DNA of 9,121 bases from assembly GCA_016206585.1 (NCBI GenBank), contig JACQRE010000023.1, positions 1-9,121 of the forward strand. The letters run 5' to 3'. The stretch comes from Candidatus Omnitrophota bacterium (GTDB taxonomy: Bacteria; Omnitrophota; Gorgyraeia; Aquiviventales; Aquiviventaceae). The position numbers and the translations under genes are program-made. Below are positions 1 to 5,210 of the stretch, in pieces. A model generated the notes under the pieces. It did not search any database and had not been told where the DNA came from. It was given only the letters and a program-made list of their open reading frames with translations. Numbering within the stretch: position 1 is the first letter of the stretch; each line of letters begins with the position of its first letter.

Positions 1-996
1 GGCGGATTCATCCATCAGCTGCAGGTAGTCGACGATGATGAGGCCGATGTCGTGCCGGCTCTTCTGGCGGCGGGCTTTGGCGCGCAGCTCCAGGATCGAC
101 ACGCTGGGCGAGTCATCGACGACGCTCGGCGCCACGGAGAGCTTGCCGGCCGCCTTCGTGAGGTTGGGCCAATCGCTCGTGGAGAGCATCCCCGAGCGGA
201 CGTTGTGCGCGTTGATGCGGGCGTGCGAACAGAGCAGGCGCTGCACGAGGTTCTCCTTCGACATCTCGAGGCTGAAGATCGCCACCCCGGTCTTCTCCAG
301 CAGCGCGGCGTGCTCGGCCACGCACAGCGCGAAGCTGCTCTTGCCCATCGCGGGCCGCCCCGCCACGACGATGAATTCGGCGGGCTGCAGCCCAGCGAGC
401 TGCTGGTCGAGCTCGACGAATCCGGTGGGCAGCCCGGTAATCATCCCCTTGCGCTGGTAGAGCGTGTCGATCATCTCGATGGAGCTCTTGATGATGTCCT
501 TCATCGCGACGGCGTCGCGCTTGAGCTTCTTCGAGGCGATGTCAAAGATCAGCGTCTCGGCCTTGTCCAGCAGGTAGTCGGGCTCGAGGGCGCTTTCGTA
601 GCACTCGGTCGCGATGCGGGTCGAGGCCTGGATGAGCGCGCGCAGGATCGCCTTCTGCTTGACGATGCGGCAGTACGATTCGGCGTTCGCCGCGGTCGGG
701 ACGACGCTGGTCAGCGTCGCGAGGTAGCTAGCACCCCCGACCGCGTCGAGGAGGTTGCGCTGCTTCAGCTCCTCCGTGACCGTGACGAGGTCGACGGGGG
801 TGTTGGCCTTGTAGAGCGCGAGGAGGGTGGCGAAGATCTTGCGGTGGCTGTCCTTGTAGAAGACGGTCTCGTCCAGCAGCTCGGTGGCCTGGACAATGGC
901 CTCTTCCTCCAGCAGCATCGAGCCGAGCACCGCCTGCTCCGCCTCCAGGTTCTGCGGCGGCAGGCGTTCCAGCATCGTCAACTCAGGCAGGTCCAT
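1..996 (-). CDS. dnaB: Replicative DNA helicase DnaB (N-terminal 332 codons, partial)
   Basis: DnaB is the hexameric ATP-driven helicase that unwinds DNA at the replication fork and binds primase. The frame is open from the ATG at 996 to the window edge and gives 332 residues of a protein usually near 450. The N-terminal primase-interacting domain begins with PPQNLEAEQAVLGSML (residues 13-28). The RecA-like domain shows Walker A GRPAMGKSS (213-221), the catalytic Glu in FSLEMS (244) and Walker B LIIVDYLQL (319-327). No intein interrupts Walker A. The missing part holds the last RecA motifs and DNA-binding loops. The ATG at 996 has no clear Shine-Dalgarno; an ATG at 975 (residue 8) is a reasonable alternative because the conserved part starts just after it. 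It lies 91 bases downstream of rplI, across a repeat-rich spacer. Identification is secure; only the exact start is uncertain. Confidence 0.97.
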   Translation of the reverse strand, partial: MDLPELTMLERLPPQNLEAEQAVLGSMLLEEEAIVQATELLDETVFYKDSHRKIFATLLALYKANTPVDLVTVTEELKQRNLLDAVGGASYLATLTSVVPTAANAESYCRIVKQKAILRALIQASTRIATECYESALEPDYLLDKAETLIFDIASKKLKRDAVAMKDIIKSSIEMIDTLYQRKGMITGLPTGFVELDQQLAGLQPAEFIVVAGRPAMGKSSFALCVAEHAALLEKTGVAIFSLEMSKENLVQRLLCSHARINAHNVRSGMLSTSDWPNLTKAAGKLSVAPSVVDDSPSVSILELRAKARRQKSRHDIGLIIVDYLQLMDESA

Positions 997-1003
997 CTGC
1001 GAT

Positions 1004-1082
1004 CGCTGATGTACGCCGATCAACACGCTGATTCACGCCGATCATCGGCGGAAATCAGCGTGGCCATCAGCGTCAATCAGCG
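1004..1082. repeat. Four 17-19 bp units, two direct and two inverted, before dnaB
   Basis: The rplI-dnaB spacer is almost wholly built from one motif. Plus-strand copies CGCTGATGTACGCCGATCA (1004-1022) and CGCTGATTCACGCCGATCA (1026-1044) match at 17 of 19 bases and start 22 bp apart. Two inverted copies follow at 1044-1060 and 1066-1082, again 22 bp apart. Copies 2 and 3 form a hairpin over 1024-1062: a 10-bp and a 6-bp perfect stem separated by a 2-nt mismatch, with a 3-nt loop. There is no T tract, so it is not a standard intrinsic terminator. It could affect the dnaB leader or mRNA stability. From memory it resembles AATC(T/A)GCG-type intergenic repeats of environmental genomes; this was not searched. 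Confidence 0.8.
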
Positions 1083-1087
1083 GTTGT

Positions 1088-1531
1088 TCAGGCTTTCACG
1101 ACCCACACGTTCAAGGTCGCGGTGACGGCGGCGTGGAGCTTGACCGGCACCTGGTAGACTCCCAAGGTCTTGATCGGCTCCTCGAGGTGGATGGCGTGCT
1201 TTTCGACCGGCACGCCATCTTTGGCGAGCGCGTCGACCAGGTCGTGGGTGGTGACCGAGCCGAACGGCTTGTCGTCCTCGCCCACGGTCAGCTTGAGCGT
1301 CAGGGAGTGGTGCTCGATCTTCTGCTTCACGGCCTCGGCCTCCGCCTGAGCCCGCTGCGTCTTGCGCTGCCGCTGCCGCTTGATTTCCTCTGCCGCTTTC
1401 AATTGCTGGGGCGTCGCCGGCACCGCCAGCCCGGAGGGCATGAGGAAGTTCCGGGCGTAGCCGGGCCGCACGCGCACGACGGCGCCCTCTGTGCCAAGCT
1501 TGTCGACGTCCTTCAAGAGAATGACTTCCAT
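1088..1531 (-). CDS. rplI: 50S ribosomal protein bL9
   Basis: bL9 is an elongated protein of the large subunit near the L1 stalk that affects reading-frame maintenance. The 147-residue product is the usual length. The N-terminal rRNA-binding domain begins MEVILLKDVDKLGTEG and includes PGYARNFLMPSGLA. A charged connecting helix runs over about residues 41-75 (KAAEEIKRQRQ and following). The C-terminal domain ends with EEPIKTLGVYQVPVKLH and a final beta strand. The ATG at 1531 is preceded by AAGGTG at good spacing. It lies 79 bases downstream of rpsR and upstream of dnaB, a very common gene order. Confidence 0.97.
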   Translation of the reverse strand: MEVILLKDVDKLGTEGAVVRVRPGYARNFLMPSGLAVPATPQQLKAAEEIKRQRQRKTQRAQAEAEAVKQKIEHHSLTLKLTVGEDDKPFGSVTTHDLVDALAKDGVPVEKHAIHLEEPIKTLGVYQVPVKLHAAVTATLNVWVVKA

Positions 1532-1556
1532 GGTAACACCTTGGGTTAGCGCGTTC

Positions 1557-1610
1557 GCGCGTTCATCGTTTCAACGCGCACACGCGCCAACGGGCTCACG
1601 CGCAAACGGG
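1557..1610. repeat. Hairpin plus tandem 16-bp repeat between rpsR and rplI
   Basis: The 79-base spacer holds a perfect 7-bp inverted repeat (GCGCGTT 1557-1563, AACGCGC 1573-1579, 9-nt loop). Adjoining it are two tandem 16-bp units, CACACGCGCCAACGGG (1579-1594) and CTCACGCGCAAACGGG (1595-1610), identical at 14 of 16 positions. The second unit ends right against the rpsR stop codon. On the transcript the order is tandem units, hairpin, then the rplI ribosome binding site. No U run follows, so intrinsic termination is unlikely; an RNA-processing or structural role is possible. Confidence 0.65.
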
Positions 1611-1838
1611 TTACACCGAGACGTACGGCAGCAACGCCATGAACCGTGCGCGCTTGATCGCGCGCGTCAGCACCCGCTGATGCCGCGCGCACGTGCCGGT
1701 CAGCCGCGAGGGGATGATCTTCCCGCGGTCGGTCACGTAGCGCCCGATCCGGTCCAGGTCCTTGTAGTCGATCCGCTCGACTTTCTCCGAGCAGAACCGG
1801 CAGGGCCGCCGCACAAACGTCCGACGAACAATCGCCAT
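1611..1838 (-). CDS. rpsR: 30S ribosomal protein bS18 (Cys-containing form)
   Basis: bS18 pairs with bS6 on the platform of the small subunit. The 75-residue product includes the family core IDYKDLDRIGRYVTDRGKIIP, followed by RLTGTCARHQ and AIKRARFMALLPY. It has C13 and C16 (CRFC), C50 and H53, the pattern of the zinc-binding type of S18 seen in many bacteria. I chose the ATG at 1838 because GAGGGAG lies just upstream and the protein begins MAIVRRTF; an in-frame ATG at 1859 would add seven unconserved residues. It sits 43 bases downstream of ssb in the rpsF-ssb-rpsR set. Confidence 0.97.
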   Translation of the reverse strand: MAIVRRTFVRRPCRFCSEKVERIDYKDLDRIGRYVTDRGKIIPSRLTGTCARHQRVLTRAIKRARFMALLPYVSV

Positions 1839-1843
1839 CGTGA

Positions 1844-1850
1844 CTCCCTC
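1844..1850 (-). promoter_or_regulatory. Shine-Dalgarno of rpsR
   Basis: On the transcript, GAGGGAG sits five bases before the ATG at 1838. It favours that codon over the in-frame ATG at 1859, which it overlaps as coding sequence. Confidence 0.75.
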
Positions 1851-1881
1851 AAACTCCACAGTGATTCGTCATGTGTTGACG

Positions 1882-2349
1882 TTAAAACGGCACGTCCGCG
1901 TCCGAGCCGCCTTCGGGTGCGACCTCGACTTCAGCGCCTGGAGCGGGCCCTTCGACTCCGCTCGGGGCAGGCGCGGCCTCCCCGGCCTCGTCGGCCGCCG
2001 GCCGGCTCCCCGAGGCGCCCGGGGGCGCTCCGAGGAACTGGACCCGGTCCGCCCGCACTTCCATCGTCGAGCGGGTCTTGCCTTCCGCCTCCCAGCTGCG
2101 GTAGATGAGGCGGCCTTCCACGAAGACGGGGCGGCCTTTCTTGAGGTACTGGGTGCAGGTCTCCGCCTGCCGGCTCCACACGACGACCGTCACGAAGCAC
2201 GTCTCTTCCTTGCGCTGGCCGGCCTGATCCTTGAACGTCGAGTTCACCGCCAGCCGCAGGCTCGCGACGGGCGTTCCGCTCGGGGTGTAGCGCAGCTCCG
2301 GGTCCTTGGTGAGATTGCCGATGAGCAGCACGCGATTGAGGCTGGCCAT
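1882..2349 (-). CDS. ssb: Single-stranded DNA-binding protein SSB
   Basis: SSB coats single-stranded DNA in replication, repair and recombination and recruits partners through its C-terminal tip. The 155-residue product has the OB fold in residues 1-107: NRVLLIGNLTKDPELRYTPSG, then FVTVVVWSRQAE, a GRPVFVEGRL segment and RVQFLG. A Pro/Ala/Gly/Glu linker follows (about 108-145). The last residues are GGSDADVPF, a variant of the canonical acidic DDDIPF tip. The ATG at 2349 lies two bases after the rpsF stop and has GGAG seven bases upstream within the rpsF end, so translation is probably coupled. Residues 126-134 of the linker are encoded by a dispersed-repeat-like sequence (see 1948-1972). Confidence 0.97.
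   Translation of the reverse strand: MASLNRVLLIGNLTKDPELRYTPSGTPVASLRLAVNSTFKDQAGQRKEETCFVTVVVWSRQAETCTQYLKKGRPVFVEGRLIYRSWEAEGKTRSTMEVRADRVQFLGAPPGASGSRPAADEAGEAAPAPSGVEGPAPGAEVEVAPEGGSDADVPF
1948..1972. repeat. Dispersed-repeat-like sequence inside the ssb linker
   Basis: On the plus strand CCCTTCGACTCCGCTCGG followed by GGCAGGC matches, from memory, the CTTCGAC-n3-GCTCAGG family of short interspersed repeats common in environmental bacterial genomes. On the coding strand it is read in frame as APAPSGVEG (SSB residues 126-134) without disrupting the gene. The assignment is by recognition, not by search; one base differs from the form I remember (GCTCGGG rather than GCTCAGG). Confidence 0.5.
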
Positions 2350-2351
2350 GT

Positions 2352-2717
2352 TCAGCTCCGGGTTGAGACGGCCGCACCCCGCGACAACCCGGACGCCGTG
2401 GTGGAGGGCTGCCAGGGGCCGACTTCGTCCGTCGTCAGGATGATGAAGCGCACCACCGCGTCGTTCAACCGGAAGAGCCGCTCCAGCTCAGCCAGCTGGC
2501 CGGTCGGCGCGCGGAAGCGGAGGACGTAGTAATGCCCCTCCGCCTGCCGCCCGATGCGAAAGGCCAGCCGGCGCCGGCCCATGCTCTGGGAGCTGGTCAG
2601 GCTGCCGCCGAGCTTCTTGATCGGCTCCTCCAGGTGGGCGGCCTGGCGCGCAAGGTTCTGCTCCGTGCCCGCACTGCGCAAGATGACCAGCGCCTCGTAG
2701 TCTCTGGTGGTGGTCAT
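2352..2717 (-). CDS. rpsF: 30S ribosomal protein bS6
   Basis: bS6 binds bS18 and 16S rRNA on the platform of the small subunit. The product has 121 residues. It starts MTTTRDYEALVILRS, has LGGSLTSSQSMGRRRLAF in the middle strand, then GHYYVLRFRAP and LNDAVVRFIIL. The last 20 or so residues, after LTTDEVG, are an unconserved tail. The ATG at 2717 is preceded immediately by a G-rich Shine-Dalgarno (GGTGGGGGG). That signal and the AT of the start codon lie in one arm of a perfect 17-bp inverted repeat whose other arm starts at the pth stop codon, so initiation may be gated by RNA structure. bS6:bS18 is known to autoregulate through leader RNA in several phyla. ssb starts two bases after its stop. 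Confidence 0.96.
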   Translation of the reverse strand: MTTTRDYEALVILRSAGTEQNLARQAAHLEEPIKKLGGSLTSSQSMGRRRLAFRIGRQAEGHYYVLRFRAPTGQLAELERLFRLNDAVVRFIILTTDEVGPWQPSTTASGLSRGAAVSTRS

Positions 2718-2732
2718 CCCCCCACCTGCGCT
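2716..2732. repeat. 17-bp inverted repeat, left arm
   Basis: ATCCCCCCACCTGCGCT is the exact reverse complement of 2878-2894. On the transcript it covers the rpsF ribosome binding site and the AT of its start codon. Confidence 0.97.
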
Positions 2733-2877
2733 TCACGGCGGCTCGTCATGGACAGCCGTTGGGCCGCCGTGACGAAGACGATACCTGAACTGTCAGAATA
2801 GCGGGTGTGCTGCCTCATCTCTCCTATCTATCCTCATTCTGGTTGTTGTCTTCGAGGCTCCGCCTCCGGCGGAGCCT

Positions 2878-2894
2878 AGCGCAGGTGGGGGGAT
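2878..2894. repeat. 17-bp inverted repeat, right arm
   Basis: AGCGCAGGTGGGGGGAT is the exact reverse complement of 2716-2732, 145 bases away. Its outer base is the last base of the pth stop codon, so on the transcript this anti-Shine-Dalgarno-like arm begins where pth ends. Confidence 0.97.
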
Positions 2895-3475
2895 CATGCG
2901 TCGACTGCTCGGTTGTACTGGTTCATCGCCACATCCATTCCTTTCGTCACCCACGTCTCGCAGGCGTCCGCGGCCTGCTCAAGCATGCGTTTCATCACGG
3001 GCCGCTCCGCGCTGCGAAACGGCGAGAGCACGAACTCGCGCAGATCGCTGGGCAGCGGCTCAGCACACCCCACCCCCAGGCGCAGCCGCGGAATCTCCTC
3101 CGTCCCCAGCACCGCCAAGCACGATCGCAGCCCGTGGTGCCCGCCGGCGCTGCCGTCCGGCCGCATCCGCAGCGTCCCCAGCGGCAGGTTGACGTCGTCG
3201 CAGACGATCAACAGGTCCGCCCGCTCGGCGGCCGCCTCCCGCAGCGCTTCGCCCGATTCGTTCATCATGGTCAGCGGCATCATCAACCGGACCGTGTCAC
3301 CGCCGGCCTCGTAGTGGCCGGAGACCGCGGCGGGGCGGCCATCCCGCCCCACCGTCCGGCGGCACAGATCCACGTGATGCCGCTCGCCGAGGAGCTGGAT
3401 CACCATGAACCCAGCGTTGTGCCGGGTGTCCCGGTAGGTCTGGCCGGGGTTGCCCAAGCCGACGATCACCTTCAC
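2894..3475 (-). CDS. pth: Peptidyl-tRNA hydrolase
   Basis: Pth releases peptides from peptidyl-tRNAs that drop off the ribosome. The 193-residue product has normal length and begins MKVIVGLGNPGQTYRDTRHNAG. N9, the catalytic H19, N72 and D93 are in place (by alignment from memory with E. coli N10, H20, N68 and D93). Two motifs differ from the commonest form: KPxTYMN reads MPLTMMN, and GGHNGL reads GGHHGL, so the Asn near position 114 is His. The start is GTG at 3475, one base after the rplY stop, with no strong Shine-Dalgarno, suggesting translation coupled to rplY. Its stop adjoins the structured element before rpsF. The ychF gene that often follows pth in related orders is absent. Confidence 0.95.
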   Translation of the reverse strand: MKVIVGLGNPGQTYRDTRHNAGFMVIQLLGERHHVDLCRRTVGRDGRPAAVSGHYEAGGDTVRLMMPLTMMNESGEALREAAAERADLLIVCDDVNLPLGTLRMRPDGSAGGHHGLRSCLAVLGTEEIPRLRLGVGCAEPLPSDLREFVLSPFRSAERPVMKRMLEQAADACETWVTKGMDVAMNQYNRAVDA

Positions 3476-3476
3476 G

Positions 3477-4214
3477 TCACTTCGCGTCTTTCTTGGCTTC
3501 CTTGGCCTCGGGCTTCTCCGTCTTCTTCTCGGCTTTCCCCTCTTCGGCTGTGGCGGCCTCTCCCTCTTCCTTCTTCTCGCGGATCACCTCGGGCTCGGTC
3601 ACCGGGGCGGCCTCCTCCTCGACCTTCTCGACCTTCGGCATATGCACCGAGACGATCACCCCTTCGGGGTCGCTGGTGATTTTCGTGTTGTGGGGCGCGG
3701 CGAGGTCTCGCACGTGGACCGTCTCGCCGATCTTCAGCAGGCTGACATCGAACTCGACGTGCTCCGGCATCTCGGCGGGCAGACACTCCACCTCGATCTC
3801 GCGCAGGAAGTGCTCCAGGAGCCCGCCGTCCTGCTTCACGCCGACCGCCTCGCCCTTGAGCACGACCGGCACCTTGACGCGCAGCCGTTCCGTCAGCAGG
3901 ATGGCGTGGAAATCGATGTGGATGACGCGCCCGTTCACCGGGTCGTGCTGCACCGCCTGCACGAGTGCCGGCTTCTCCCAGGACCGCTCGCCGTCGAGGC
4001 GCAGGGTCACCAGCGCGTGCTCGCCCGTCTTGGAGCGCAGCAGCTTGGTCAGCTCCCGGTCGTTCACCGCAATCGGCATCGGCTCGAGGTTCCTGCCGTA
4101 GACGACCCCGGGCACCAGCCCCTCCTGCCGCAACCGCTCCACCCGGCGCTTGCCTTGCGTGCTGCGCCGCGTCACGACCAATGCCTGCTCAATCGCTGCT
4201 TTGCCTTTTGCCAT
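3477..4214 (-). CDS. rplY: 50S ribosomal protein bL25, long CTC/TL5 form
   Basis: bL25 binds 5S rRNA in the central protuberance; the long CTC form carries an extra domain and is linked to general stress in Bacillus. The 245-residue product has the N-terminal 5S-binding barrel (about 8-95), with GKRRVERLRQEGLVPGVVYG and HDPVNGRVIHIDF, and a C-terminal beta domain (about 96-195), with VPVVLKGEAVGVKQDGG and GETVHVRDL. The last 50 residues are a Lys/Glu/Ala-rich, low-complexity tail, common in this family. The ATG at 4214 has GGGGG eight bases upstream. It lies 14 bases downstream of prs; the prs-rplY-pth order is widely conserved. Confidence 0.96.
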   Translation of the reverse strand: MAKGKAAIEQALVVTRRSTQGKRRVERLRQEGLVPGVVYGRNLEPMPIAVNDRELTKLLRSKTGEHALVTLRLDGERSWEKPALVQAVQHDPVNGRVIHIDFHAILLTERLRVKVPVVLKGEAVGVKQDGGLLEHFLREIEVECLPAEMPEHVEFDVSLLKIGETVHVRDLAAPHNTKITSDPEGVIVSVHMPKVEKVEEEAAPVTEPEVIREKKEEGEAATAEEGKAEKKTEKPEAKEAKKDAK

Positions 4215-4228
4215 CGGGTCGCCCCCGG

Positions 4229-5197
4229 TTAGCTTTGCATGCCGTCAAACAACGTGCTGATGGACTCTTCGTAGTGGATCCGCCGGATCGCCTCGCTCAA
4301 CAGCGGGGCCACCGACAGCACGGTGATCTTCGGGTGGCGGCGCTTCGCATCGAGCGGGATCGTGTCCGTCACGATCAGCTCCTGCAGGGCGGAGGACGCG
4401 ATGCGGCTGATCGCCGGACCCGAGAGCACGGGGTGGGTGACGCACGCCAACACCGAGGTCGCCCCGCGGCGCTTGAGGGCAGCGGCCGCCTCGACCAGCG
4501 AACTGCCCGTCGCGATGAGGTCGTCGATGAGCAGGCAGGTCTTGCCCTTCACCTCGCCGAGGATGTGCATGACGGCGGTCGCCTCAGGGCTGTCGCGCCG
4601 CTTGTCCACGATCGCCAGGTCCGCACGGAGCCGCTTGGCGTAGGCGCGAGCCATCTTGATGCCGCCCACGTCCGGCGAGACCACGACGATCGACTTGAGC
4701 CGCTTGCGCCGGATGTACTCCTCGAACACGGTGACGGCGAAGAGGTGGTCGAGCGGGATGTCAAAGAAGCCCTGGATCTGCCCCGCGTGCAGATCGACCG
4801 TGAGCACCCGGTTCGCGCCGGCCGTCGTGATGAGGTTGGCGACGAGCTTCGCGGTGATCGGCACGCGCGGCTGGTCCTTCCGGTCCTGCCGGGCGTACCC
4901 GTAATAGGGGACCACCGCCGTGACGCGCCGCGCCGAGGCGCGCCGCAGCGCGTCCAGCATGATCAGGAGCTCCATGAGGTTGTCGTTGGCGGGCGGGCAG
5001 GTCGGCTGCACCACGAACACGTCCTTGCCGCGGACGTTCTCGTTGATCTTCAGCCGGATCTCCCCCTCGCTGAAGCGGCTCACCATCGTATCCGCCAGCG
5101 GGACCTTCAGCTCGCGGCACACGGCACGGGCCAGCGCCGGGTTGGCGTTGCCCGTCATGATCGTGAGCTCCGAGGAGAGCCGTCGGCGTGACGCCAT
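4229..5197 (-). CDS. prs: Ribose-phosphate pyrophosphokinase (PRPP synthetase)
   Basis: Prs makes PRPP from ribose 5-phosphate and ATP for nucleotide, His and Trp synthesis. The 322-residue product is normal length. Visible signatures are SGNANP-like TGNANPALA (15-23), FSEGEI (42-47), the ATP-binding stretch VVPYYGYARQDRK (95-107), DLHAGQIQGFF (135-145, with H137), the catalytic loop DKRRDSPE (198-205) and the PRPP loop IDDLIATGSSL (224-234). The ATG at 5197 is needed to include the SELTI strand that matches the usual N terminus. It has no Shine-Dalgarno: the 13 bases between the glmU stop and this ATG are C-rich. Coupling to glmU translation is likely. An ATG at 5158 has GGAG upstream but would drop the first strand. 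Confidence 0.96.
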   Translation of the reverse strand: MASRRRLSSELTIMTGNANPALARAVCRELKVPLADTMVSRFSEGEIRLKINENVRGKDVFVVQPTCPPANDNLMELLIMLDALRRASARRVTAVVPYYGYARQDRKDQPRVPITAKLVANLITTAGANRVLTVDLHAGQIQGFFDIPLDHLFAVTVFEEYIRRKRLKSIVVVSPDVGGIKMARAYAKRLRADLAIVDKRRDSPEATAVMHILGEVKGKTCLLIDDLIATGSSLVEAAAALKRRGATSVLACVTHPVLSGPAISRIASSALQELIVTDTIPLDAKRRHPKITVLSVAPLLSEAIRRIHYEESISTLFDGMQS

Positions 5198-5210
5198 GAG
5201 GGATGGGGGA

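Larger units (their letters stand above)
2716..2894 (-). ncRNA. Putative structured rpsF leader (four-way junction)
   Basis: Four perfect helices fit together with no unpaired base at the junction. P1 pairs 2716-2732 with 2878-2894 (17 bp). P2 is a hairpin at 2855-2877 (10 bp, 3-nt loop). P3 pairs 2773-2779 with 2848-2854 (7 bp) and encloses a 68-nt insert, in which 2794-2799 can pair with 2836-2841. P4 is a hairpin at 2733-2772 (10 bp, 20-nt loop). Each helix starts on the base after the previous one ends. P1 contains the rpsF Shine-Dalgarno and the first two bases of its ATG; the opposite arm follows the pth stop. It may be a translational switch, a bS6:bS18-responsive leader of unusual size, or a small transposable palindrome. 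The base pairing is directly visible; the function is inferred. Confidence 0.6.

Noticed and set aside
1..996. Possible DnaB intein
   Set aside because: The usual insertion site at Walker A (GRPAMGKSS) is uninterrupted and Walker B follows at normal distance; the distal part is outside the window.
1024..1062. Hairpin before dnaB as an intrinsic terminator
   Set aside because: No T run follows on either strand.
52..1125. Long plus-strand open frame (357 codons) opposite dnaB and the end of rplI
   Set aside because: It is the antisense shadow of dnaB in high-GC sequence; the product is low-complexity Arg/Leu/His-rich, and the dnaB frame carries all the helicase motifs.
1170..2640. Shared HLEEPIKxLG peptide and similar DNA in rplI (about 1170-1192) and rpsF (about 2615-2637)
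   Set aside because: The surrounding folds are unrelated and the peptide fits the normal bL9 sequence; a short chance match rather than gene conversion.
2716..2894. Invertible promoter switch flanked by 17-bp inverted repeats
   Set aside because: No convincing promoter lies inside in either orientation, no recombinase gene adjoins, and the contiguous internal helices fit RNA folding or a palindromic element better.
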